A DNA stretch of 8,633 bases, from the NCBI GenBank assembly GCA_028678445.1, contig JAJRDJ010000094.1, forward strand, positions 1 through 8,633, in the 5' to 3' direction. The notes under the pieces were generated by a model. It did not search any database. It worked only from the letters and a program-made list of their open reading frames with translations, and was not told the DNA's origin. Shown here one piece after another: positions 1 through 6,117 of the stretch. This stretch comes from Methylococcaceae bacterium. Its GTDB lineage: Bacteria; Pseudomonadota; Gammaproteobacteria; Methylococcales; Methylococcaceae. Within the stretch, counting starts at the first letter, position 1. Each line of letters starts with the position of its first letter. A program made the position numbers and the translations under genes.

Positions 1-1
1 G

Positions 2-1273
2 GGGAAAAGGATCACGCCCTGCAGAACCCTCGAAGAATTCGTCGCGGCGCTGGCCCGGCCGCGCAAGGCGCAGATCATGGTGAAGGCGGGCGCCCCGGTG
101 GATGCCGTGATCGAGCAGCTCATCCCGCTACTGGAGCCCGGCGACATCATCATCGATGGCGGCAACTCGCTGTGGACTGACACCCAGCGCCGCGAAAAAT
201 ACCTGCGCGACAAGGGGCTGCATTTCTTCGGCGTCGGTGTCTCCGGCGGCGAGGAGGGCGCGCTGAAAGGCCCCAGCATCATGCCGGGCGGTTCCGCCGA
301 GGGCTGGAAAACCATCGAGCCGATTTACACGCGTATCGCCGCCGTCGCTGAGGGTGAACCCTGTTGCCGGCACATGGGCAGGGATGGCGCGGGCCATTAC
401 GTGAAGATGGTCCACAATGGCATCGAATACGGCGACATGCAGCTCATCTGCGAGGCTTATGCCATCCTCAAGGCTACCCTGGACCCAAGTTCGGATGAGC
501 TGGCTGCTATCTTCACCGACTGGAATCAGGGGGATCTGGATTCGTTCCTCATCGACATCACCGCCAAGATTCTTGCCCACCAGGACCCGGTGAGCGGCAA
601 TCCACTGGTGGACATGATCGTCGACAAGGCTGGCCAAAAGGGTACGGGCAAATGGACGGTTGGCCATGCGACGGAACTGGGTGTGCCGCTGTCGGTCATC
701 GCCAGCGCGGTCGAGGCGCGCATTCTCAGCTCACTAAAGGAGGATCGGGTCGCGGCCTCCAAAGCATTGCCCGGGCCGGTGACCAGTCCTTACGCGGGTG
801 ACCGTGCGGCGCTCATCGAGGCCGTGCGCGATGCCCTCTACGCCAGCAAGATCATCAGCTATGCGCAAGGCTTCGTCCAGCTTGGGGTGGCCTCGGAGTT
901 GTATCAGTGGCAGCTCAATTTTGGCGATATCGCGTCGATCTGGCGAGGCGGCTGCATCATCCGGGCGCGGTTCCTCAACCGCATCACCGAGGCCTACCGC
1001 AACAATCCCGGCCTCAAGAATCTCATTCTCGACCCCTACTTCCGCGACATCATCGTCAACTCACAGGCTAATTGGCGGCGGGTGGTGCAACTGGCGGTGG
1101 GCTATGGCGTGGCTGTGCCCGCATTCTCGGCGGCGCTGTCCTATTACGACAGCTACCGCGCCGAGCGCCTGCCAGCGAACCTGCTGCAGGCGCAGCGCGA
1201 TTATTTCGGTGCGCACACCTATGAACGGACGGACAAGCCGGCCGGGGAGTTTTTCCACACCGAGTGGTTCTGA
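2..1273 (+). CDS. gnd: 6-phosphogluconate dehydrogenase (decarboxylating), 5' end missing
   Basis: Cytosolic enzyme of the oxidative pentose phosphate pathway: 6-phosphogluconate + NADP+ to ribulose-5-phosphate + CO2 + NADPH. The frame is open from base 2 (GKRITPCRTLEEFVAAL...) to TGA at 1271-1273, giving 423 residues. The ATG at 77 lies inside a conserved segment (AQIMVKAGAPVD) and is not the start. Compared by eye with E. coli Gnd (about 468 residues), roughly the first 55-60 residues are off the left edge, including the Rossmann glycine-rich loop. Visible family motifs are VSGGEEGALKGPSIMPGG (239-292), KMVHNGIEYGDMQ with the catalytic Lys (404-406) and Asn (416-418), KGTGKWT, IWRGGCIIRA and a C-terminal RDYFGAHTYERTD...FFHTEWF. 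This is the long, dimeric form of the family. NADP preference cannot be judged because the cofactor loop is partly missing. No frameshift or missing key residue was seen in the visible part. A candidate terminator follows. Confidence 0.97.
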   Translation, partial: GKRITPCRTLEEFVAALARPRKAQIMVKAGAPVDAVIEQLIPLLEPGDIIIDGGNSLWTDTQRREKYLRDKGLHFFGVGVSGGEEGALKGPSIMPGGSAEGWKTIEPIYTRIAAVAEGEPCCRHMGRDGAGHYVKMVHNGIEYGDMQLICEAYAILKATLDPSSDELAAIFTDWNQGDLDSFLIDITAKILAHQDPVSGNPLVDMIVDKAGQKGTGKWTVGHATELGVPLSVIASAVEARILSSLKEDRVAASKALPGPVTSPYAGDRAALIEAVRDALYASKIISYAQGFVQLGVASELYQWQLNFGDIASIWRGGCIIRARFLNRITEAYRNNPGLKNLILDPYFRDIIVNSQANWRRVVQLAVGYGVAVPAFSAALSYYDSYRAERLPANLLQAQRDYFGAHTYERTDKPAGEFFHTEWF

Positions 1274-1293
1274 GGGTGGCGAATCGAGGGTCA

Positions 1294-1329
1294 GGAGCCG
1301 GATGACGCGCCAGCTCCCCTTCCTTTTTT
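1294..1329 (+). terminator. candidate Rho-independent terminator after gnd
   Basis: An imperfect stem is formed by GGAGCCGG (1294-1301) and CCAGCTCC (1310-1317), eight positions with one C/A mismatch, around the 8-base loop ATGACGCG. A run of six T follows at 1324-1329. It lies 20 bases after the gnd stop and just before the converging transglutaminase gene, where a terminator is expected. The six-base gap between stem and T-run makes it weaker than a classical terminator. Confidence 0.4.
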
Positions 1330-1341
1330 ACGCGAAGGTCC

Positions 1342-1358
1342 CTCACTCGGCTAGTGAG
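1342..1358. repeat. small perfect stem-loop at the 3' end of the transglutaminase gene
   Basis: CTCACT (1342-1347) and AGTGAG (1353-1358) are perfect inverted copies around a five-base loop. The structure overlaps the minus-strand stop codon at 1343-1345 and the last codons. There is no T-run after it on either strand, so I do not call it a terminator. It could stabilise the 3' end of either convergent transcript or arise by chance. Confidence 0.3.
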
Positions 1359-2158
1359 TCCTGATCCGGCGGTCCGTCCAGTTGCTCGACCTGTACCCAC
1401 ATTCGCGTGGGATTGAGTCGGGGGCCAAACTGGGTGAAAAGGGCAACATCGGCGGCGTCATGACCATAGGCTACTATCAGCCGGCCACCCAGTGTTTCCT
1501 TCTGGCTTGGGTCGAAAGTGTACCAACGCCCGCCGACATAAGCTTCGAACCAGGCGTGAAAGTCCATGGGCCGCAAGCCGTACAGATAGCCCACCACCAT
1601 GCGTGCCGGGATGCATAGCGCCCGGCACAGGGCCATGCCCAGATGCGCCAAATCCCGGCAAACGCCTTCGCCGGCCCGATGGACTGCCACGGCGGACATC
1701 TGGAAGTTGGGGGAGTCGGGGTTGAACCTGACGGTCTGGCGTACCCAGTCATTCAGTATCGCTACCTGATCGTAGCCGGGCGCTACCCCGGCCACGATCT
1801 CCTGTGCGAGCTCAATGAAACAGTCTGATTCGCAATAGCGGCTGGGAAGGAGATACGTGAGCACCGAGTCAGGCAGGTTTTGCGCTTCTTCGTAGGGCGC
1901 ACCGGGACAGGTATCAACCGTATCGGGGGTGAAAACCACCGCGCTGGTGCGGACGGAAAACCGGCCTTTGGGCGCGACCAGTCGCTGGCAGAGGTTACCA
2001 AACGCGTCGGTATGTTCCTCCACCACTACCATCGGCTCCAGGGTGAAGGATTCCCTTGCCACCCACTGATAGAGGCCGCTGCGCGGCCGCAGCATGAACA
2101 GGAAAGGGGTGTTGTCGATGACATCAAATGAAATTTCGCAACGGCTACGCAGCCACAT
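1343..2158 (-). CDS. transglutaminase-like cysteine protein (COG1305 type)
   Basis: A 271-residue protein with two parts. Residues ~1-90 look like the beta-rich N-terminal domain common in bacterial transglutaminase-like proteins. Residues ~130-220 form the papain-like transglutaminase core, with the full triad: Cys167 in GEGVCRDLAHL, His201 in DFHAWFEAYV and Asp216 in WYTFDPSQ. ARMVVGY between Cys and His is also typical. No signal peptide or membrane segment is seen, so it is probably cytoplasmic. Family members are variously thiol proteases/peptidases or acyl-transfer enzymes acting on amide bonds; the substrate here cannot be told. The start at 2156-2158 is supported by a GAAGGAA Shine-Dalgarno site (complement of 2165-2171) six bases upstream. 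It converges on gnd and is divergent from the PEPCK-like gene. Other genomes often carry such genes beside ATP-grasp/alpha-E peptide-synthesis genes, but none are in this window. Confidence 0.9.
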   Translation of the reverse strand: MWLRSRCEISFDVIDNTPFLFMLRPRSGLYQWVARESFTLEPMVVVEEHTDAFGNLCQRLVAPKGRFSVRTSAVVFTPDTVDTCPGAPYEEAQNLPDSVLTYLLPSRYCESDCFIELAQEIVAGVAPGYDQVAILNDWVRQTVRFNPDSPNFQMSAVAVHRAGEGVCRDLAHLGMALCRALCIPARMVVGYLYGLRPMDFHAWFEAYVGGRWYTFDPSQKETLGGRLIVAYGHDAADVALFTQFGPRLNPTRMWVQVEQLDGPPDQDSLAE

Positions 2159-2184
2159 GAGGGGTTCCTTCTTCGGTTAACGGC

Positions 2185-2204
2185 GCTGACAAATATTTGT
2201 CGGC
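2185..2204. promoter_or_regulatory. 20-base palindrome, candidate operator
   Basis: GCTGACAAATATTTGTCGGC is self-complementary at 18 of 20 positions, with a perfect 14-base core GACAAATATTTGTC (2188-2201). It is 26 bases upstream of the transglutaminase start codon, in a GC-rich surrounding where an AT-centred palindrome stands out. Position and symmetry fit a binding site for a dimeric regulator near the minus-strand promoter. It is also ~330 bases upstream of the PEPCK-like gene. I do not recognise the factor. There is no T-run, so it is not a terminator. Confidence 0.5.
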
Positions 2205-2338
2205 TTGAATGCTCCGGGTTCAATACCTAAGGCTAGGATGTCCATGGTGCCCGCTACCCCGTGACCAGCGCAAGCCGCGTCGTCCGAAAGGAGGGAACCA
2301 CACCGGGCCAGCACCGCCGAAAGCGCACCAATCCTGTG

Positions 2339-2375
2339 CGAGCGATCCCCGAAAATGGGAAAAATCATCCGCTCG
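2339..2375. repeat. spaced inverted repeat, possible leader hairpin
   Basis: CGAGCG (2339-2344) and CGCTCG (2370-2375) are perfect inverted copies 25 bases apart. A CCCC/GGG pair around GAAAAT inside could extend the fold. It may be a 5' leader structure if transcription of the downstream gene starts upstream of it, or simply chance. Confidence 0.2.
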
Positions 2376-2410
2376 GGCGCGGCCGGATTGCCTCTGAAGG
2401 CCACCCTGAA

Positions 2411-2441
2411 TTGACTTCATGTACATGATGGGGGGTATGGG
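2411..2441 (+). promoter_or_regulatory. weak candidate promoter with embedded 12-base palindrome
   Basis: TTGACT (2411-2416) matches five of six bases of the sigma-70 -35 consensus. The best -10 candidate, TATGGG (2436-2441), is poor and 19 bases away. Directly after TTGACT lies the perfect palindrome TCATGTACATGA (2417-2428), placed where a repressor would block polymerase. Transcription from here would give a leader of roughly 85-90 bases before the GTG at 2535. The palindrome is certain; the promoter is a guess. Confidence 0.25.
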
Positions 2442-2519
2442 CCCAATTCCTGCATACTCGGTCGTAGCAACGGGTCTTGTCCCGGCGAGCGTATATTGTT
2501 GAGATCCCTTTACGTCTTT

Positions 2520-2526
2520 GGGAGGA
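2520..2526 (+). promoter_or_regulatory. Shine-Dalgarno site that sets the GTG start at 2535
   Basis: GGGAGGA is a near-consensus ribosome binding site eight bases before GTG at 2535-2537. This favours GTG over the in-frame TTG at 2496, which lies upstream of the site and has no comparable ribosome site. Confidence 0.85.
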
Positions 2527-2534
2527 CCCATACA

Positions 2535-5500
2535 GTGGAACTTAAGCAAGCCATCGGTCTCAAGTCACCGAGCCAGACTACCGATGAACATCGGCAACGA
2601 CATCTGCTCAACATCAACCTGAAGCTCGCTGCCGCGGGGCAGCCCATCTGTGAGCGGGTGGATAGCGGCGATTTCCTGACGGTGACGCACGATCTGGTGG
2701 ATAGTTTTCTGGCCCAGTCGCGGCTCATCCCCGAGTATCTCTGTCCGGCGGATCAGCGAATACAGAATTTTCTGGATCGCTACGTCGAAGGTCTGGGCCT
2801 GAAATCGGCTCCACGCCTGCCTTCCACCACGATGGTTCTGCACCGCTACGGCATCGCCCGGGAACTCTCCTTGCCGCCGCACGGCGACCGGTTCGCGTCC
2901 GACATCGTCAAGAGTTACCGGGTGCATCAGGGGATCCTCCACAATACCTTGCGGGATCGGCGCACCACCGAAGGATCCTTCCATATTGCCGAAGGCGGCC
3001 TGCCCATCCCCGGCGACAAAAAGGCCGTGCCTGGCATTGCCTTCGTGCGCATGCTCGACGCCGCGCTCAATCCGCCGGCGGAATTGATGCGCCTGCCATT
3101 CACGGCCGAGGAGGAAGAGCCCGCCGAAATATTTGTGTCCCTGCTGATCCGGCCGGCCGTATGCCCGGAAGTGCCGGGGCGCTGGCCCAAGAAGACCATG
3201 GAAATCCGCTTTTTTGCACCGGGGGGCATGGTCTCCAATCTCGATTTCGTGGAAAGCATTTTTGGCAATGCCGGCAATCCCTTCCTGCCCGACAACGACG
3301 CGGGACTGGATGTGGATCACTGGACCGGCCATTCCGGCTGCGTCATCCTCGCTCCGCATGTTCTCGGCATGACCAAAAGGGCGCTGGGACTTCCGCCCGC
3401 CGAACAGGCTACCCCGCGCCAGATTGCCGACGGCATGTACTGGAGCGATCCCGAAGAGCTCTACAACAATGGCAAGCCCTTCAAAATCACCGCGCGGGAT
3501 GATTCGGGGGTCATCGTGACCCTGATCACGGACAATTATTTCGGCTATTGCAAGAAGGAGGTGAAGACCCAAATCAGTTTTGCCGCCAATCTGTTCGGTC
3601 TCGCCGAGGAGGAGCACGCCGGCGGCGCGCTGACCTTCCCGAGGCATAATCATGGCGAAGAGTTCGGCGCCGACAACCGTGCCCGCAAGACGCATCACAG
3701 TTTCACCGAGGTCCAGGCACGCTACGGCGACATCATGGATCTGAAGCCGGAGGGCTATGGCGTCGACAAGCGGTTCCCGGAACTGATTTATGTACCCGAA
3801 ACCGTCCAGATCGACCTCAATCGGCAGTTGCTGACCTGGCGCCACGAGGGCATCAAGCGCTCGCTCAGCCTTCAGCCGCGTTTCACCTACATGCTGCCCA
3901 ATGGCTACAAGGTGAACATGGAAAAACACCCCTCGGCACCCTCCTGGCGACTGGTGGGGACAGACGCGGAGGGCGTGTTCTGCCACAAACCCTCCACGGT
4001 ATCGGGTGGCGGCAAGTCCGAGATTTCCAAGTCCATCGGCAATGCCGTGATCTTCGGCCCGGTGTTCGTCAATGATTTACAAGCGGATCTTGACTGGGTC
4101 CAGGCGATTTTCGAGCGGGATTACACGGACCGTTTTTTGCCCGGGGTCACACTGGCCGACGAGGAGCGGCTGGTCGAGCCGCTGTTGAGCACGGAGCGCA
4201 GCCTGGGTTCGGTGATCCGGGTGCTGACGCCTTCCGAGAGCCGCTATACACCGGAATATAACGATTGGCTGGAATCCATTCCGAACCGCATCAAGTCGAT
4301 GGTCTTCATGATCAAGCGGTTCTATAAACCGGAATGGGCGGAAGACTGGCGTCGGCATTTCAGCGTCGATTTCATCAATGGCAGTCCCGGCCACGAACTC
4401 AAGCTGGATGATCGCCCCCTGGTGGCGTCCTACCTGCGCGTGGGCTTCGAGCGGGACGGGGCCTGGCGCGTCTACAAACTGCGGCAGGACTACATTCCGG
4501 CCGCCAAGGTGCAGATGGAGGACGACATTACGGTTTCGGTCGTGACGCCCATCGAGATGCTCCGCTACCCCCCAAGGCTGCCCAATCCCAGTGTCAAGCT
4601 CACGCACAACTGCGAATACCGGCTGTTCCAACGCCCCGACGATGCCGTGCATCGGGGGCTTGACGCGCAGGCGGAGCGGGATATCGCGGGTCCCGGAAAT
4701 TTTCTGTCGAATTTCGAGGCACTGGGGCCGGCACAGGTGCGGGGGTTGGTAGAGGATGTCATCGGCTTCAACCATTACGGCCCGGACATGCGGAATTTCC
4801 TGGTGGCCGCCGCCCAGGCGGACATGGGTTACGCGGTGTCCTCGGCGCATCCCCGGGTGGTCGACGGCAAACCCAGCAAGAACCCGCGCTACCTGCAGTT
4901 GAGGCCGGACCTCGAGGACGAGTTTCCGTCCTATGTGGCAGAGATGGGCGCCCGCTTCCAGCGTCGGGTGCCGCTGCATGAGAGCGTGATTTTTCCGGTG
5001 ACCGCCGTGCTGGCGGGGCGCCGCAACAATCCGCCGGAGCCGAAATCCGGCATCCGGCCACTGTGCATATATAACCCGATCCACTACCAGGAGCTGCCCG
5101 AGCTCTTCATGGATTTCATCTGCAGCGTCACCGGCAAGTCGCCTTCGACCACTGGTGCGGGCAGTGAGGGCGCGCTGACCAAGGGTCCGTTCAACGCGCT
5201 TCGGGCTACCGCCGATCTCAATAACACCCTGGTCTCCCTGATGCTGACCGGTTACGGCGGGTTCAGCAGCGCGGCGAGCTTTATCGGCCCGAACATGCGC
5301 ATCGATCACGATATCAGCCTCCTGGTACCGGAGATCTGGAGCCGCCTGCCGGAAGCCATGCGTGACCCGGCGGCGCTGATCCGGGAGGGGTTCCTCGAAC
5401 AGCTCCTTGATTTCGAGTACGAGGGCCGTATCGTGCAGGCCAGCCGGCTCGGTTACCGGATCAATAGCCATTTCGTCCATCGCTTCTGCGGTGCCATCTT

Positions 5501-6080
5501 TGATGCATCCACGACGGTGTTCGCCGAAGCCATGCTGAAGCCGGAAAGCCAGGATCTGGCCTGCTTCGTCGATGGAGTCGAGAATATCGTGGATGCGCAG
5601 CGACGGGTAGCCGTGGAGTATCTCAATGACAAGAGCATCGAAGATGCCTGTCCTCCGCTGCAGGCGCTGCTCTGGATAATGGCGACCGGTGACTATCGCG
5701 GCATGGATATCCACCATCCGGAGATCCGCAAACTCTTTACCCGGGAGCACCTCCTGACCTCCAGTTGGTACCGGCACCGTCTAGCCGCCAAGCAGATACG
5801 CGATATCGACCTTATGGAGCGACATATCCGCTATTTGCGGGATTTCATCGACCAACCTGGCCATGGCCAGTACACCCGCAAGCTGCACCTCGAGGAACGG
5901 CTCGATCGGGCCCTGCGCCATCTTGCCGAGGTCAGCGATCCGGCTTATCTGAAAACGCTGTTGGGCACGATCGGCGCGGACCCCACAACGCATAGGACAC
6001 CACGGCCCATGGTTCGTGCGCTTCATGTCGTGCCCCAACCGCAAAGTCAAACATCGGAGATTCTGGTCGAGATGGTCTGA
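2535..6080 (+). CDS. probable pyrophosphate-dependent phosphoenolpyruvate carboxykinase (PPi-PEPCK, EC 4.1.1.38)
   Basis: Predicted reaction: PEP + CO2 + Pi to and from oxaloacetate + PPi, at the PEP-oxaloacetate node, in the cytoplasm. The protein has 1181 residues, about twice GTP-PEPCK (~620), the size of the PPi type known from Entamoeba and propionibacteria. PEPCK landmarks appear in order: Y335-F-G then K340-K341 and H361 (Lys to His +20, as Mn ligands K244/H264 of rat PEPCK); P-loop SGGGKSE at 490-496 with K494, and D514 at +20 (kinase-2 Asp); N783-P-R785-Y resembling N403-S-R405-F; and FPVTAVLAGRR ending at R830 resembling VPIxxIIFGGRR with R436. R142/R143 in RRTTEG may match the PEP-binding Arg. 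The guanine-pocket motif WPGFGENSR is not seen, consistent with PPi in place of a nucleotide. No signal peptide or membrane segment. Start GTG follows GGGAGGA; the stop is 37 bases before glgP, so probably one operon. Homology is from motif reading, not a search. PEPCK-like is likely; the PPi donor is inferred. Confidence 0.78.
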   Translation: MELKQAIGLKSPSQTTDEHRQRHLLNINLKLAAAGQPICERVDSGDFLTVTHDLVDSFLAQSRLIPEYLCPADQRIQNFLDRYVEGLGLKSAPRLPSTTMVLHRYGIARELSLPPHGDRFASDIVKSYRVHQGILHNTLRDRRTTEGSFHIAEGGLPIPGDKKAVPGIAFVRMLDAALNPPAELMRLPFTAEEEEPAEIFVSLLIRPAVCPEVPGRWPKKTMEIRFFAPGGMVSNLDFVESIFGNAGNPFLPDNDAGLDVDHWTGHSGCVILAPHVLGMTKRALGLPPAEQATPRQIADGMYWSDPEELYNNGKPFKITARDDSGVIVTLITDNYFGYCKKEVKTQISFAANLFGLAEEEHAGGALTFPRHNHGEEFGADNRARKTHHSFTEVQARYGDIMDLKPEGYGVDKRFPELIYVPETVQIDLNRQLLTWRHEGIKRSLSLQPRFTYMLPNGYKVNMEKHPSAPSWRLVGTDAEGVFCHKPSTVSGGGKSEISKSIGNAVIFGPVFVNDLQADLDWVQAIFERDYTDRFLPGVTLADEERLVEPLLSTERSLGSVIRVLTPSESRYTPEYNDWLESIPNRIKSMVFMIKRFYKPEWAEDWRRHFSVDFINGSPGHELKLDDRPLVASYLRVGFERDGAWRVYKLRQDYIPAAKVQMEDDITVSVVTPIEMLRYPPRLPNPSVKLTHNCEYRLFQRPDDAVHRGLDAQAERDIAGPGNFLSNFEALGPAQVRGLVEDVIGFNHYGPDMRNFLVAAAQADMGYAVSSAHPRVVDGKPSKNPRYLQLRPDLEDEFPSYVAEMGARFQRRVPLHESVIFPVTAVLAGRRNNPPEPKSGIRPLCIYNPIHYQELPELFMDFICSVTGKSPSTTGAGSEGALTKGPFNALRATADLNNTLVSLMLTGYGGFSSAASFIGPNMRIDHDISLLVPEIWSRLPEAMRDPAALIREGFLEQLLDFEYEGRIVQASRLGYRINSHFVHRFCGAIFDASTTVFAEAMLKPESQDLACFVDGVENIVDAQRRVAVEYLNDKSIEDACPPLQALLWIMATGDYRGMDIHHPEIRKLFTREHLLTSSWYRHRLAAKQIRDIDLMERHIRYLRDFIDQPGHGQYTRKLHLEERLDRALRHLAEVSDPAYLKTLLGTIGADPTTHRTPRPMVRALHVVPQPQSQTSEILVEMV

Positions 6081-6117
6081 TTGGTTTCCATAAAACGTAT
6101 CGCAGTCGAGGCACACC

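Larger units (their letters stand above)
2159..2534. other. divergent intergenic region, no convincing gene
   Basis: 376 bases separate the minus-strand transglutaminase start from the GTG start at 2535. Short frames exist on both strands (for example 2209-2397 plus and 2220-2549 minus), but none has a credible ribosome site plus protein-like composition, and I recognise no product. The region should contain promoters for both flanking genes. It holds several inverted repeats listed separately: the 20-base palindrome at 2185-2204, the 12-base palindrome at 2417-2428 and the spaced repeat at 2339-2375. GTATG (2435-2439) and CATAC (2453-2457) are a further short inverted pair. No confident -35/-10 pair or riboswitch was recognised. 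Confidence 0.7.

Noticed and set aside
77..79. ATG at 77 as the start of gnd
   Set aside because: Conserved 6-phosphogluconate dehydrogenase sequence continues in frame upstream to base 2, so the true start is outside the window.
128..667. Minus-strand open frame opposite gnd
   Set aside because: Shadow of the conserved gnd reading frame.
2439..2454. Sigma-54-like promoter GGGCCCAATTCCTGCA
   Set aside because: The GG and GC elements are correctly spaced, but several consensus positions fail, and such matches are common by chance in GC-rich DNA.
2496..2534. TTG at 2496 as the start of the large gene
   Set aside because: The strong GGGAGGA site at 2520-2526 lies downstream of it and is ideally placed for the GTG at 2535.
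2220..2549. 109-codon minus-strand frame across the intergenic region
   Set aside because: No credible ribosome site, protein-like pattern or recognisable motif, and it overlaps the start and Shine-Dalgarno region of the plus-strand gene.
2565..3986. Long minus-strand open frame (473 codons) opposite the large PEPCK-like gene
   Set aside because: It mirrors the codon bias of the plus-strand gene, shows no recognisable domain or ribosome site, and lies wholly inside a gene with clear family motifs.
4077..5777. Minus-strand open frame of 566 codons opposite the same gene
   Set aside because: It is a frame shadow: His/Arg/Gln-rich composition, no motif, and entirely antisense to conserved coding sequence.
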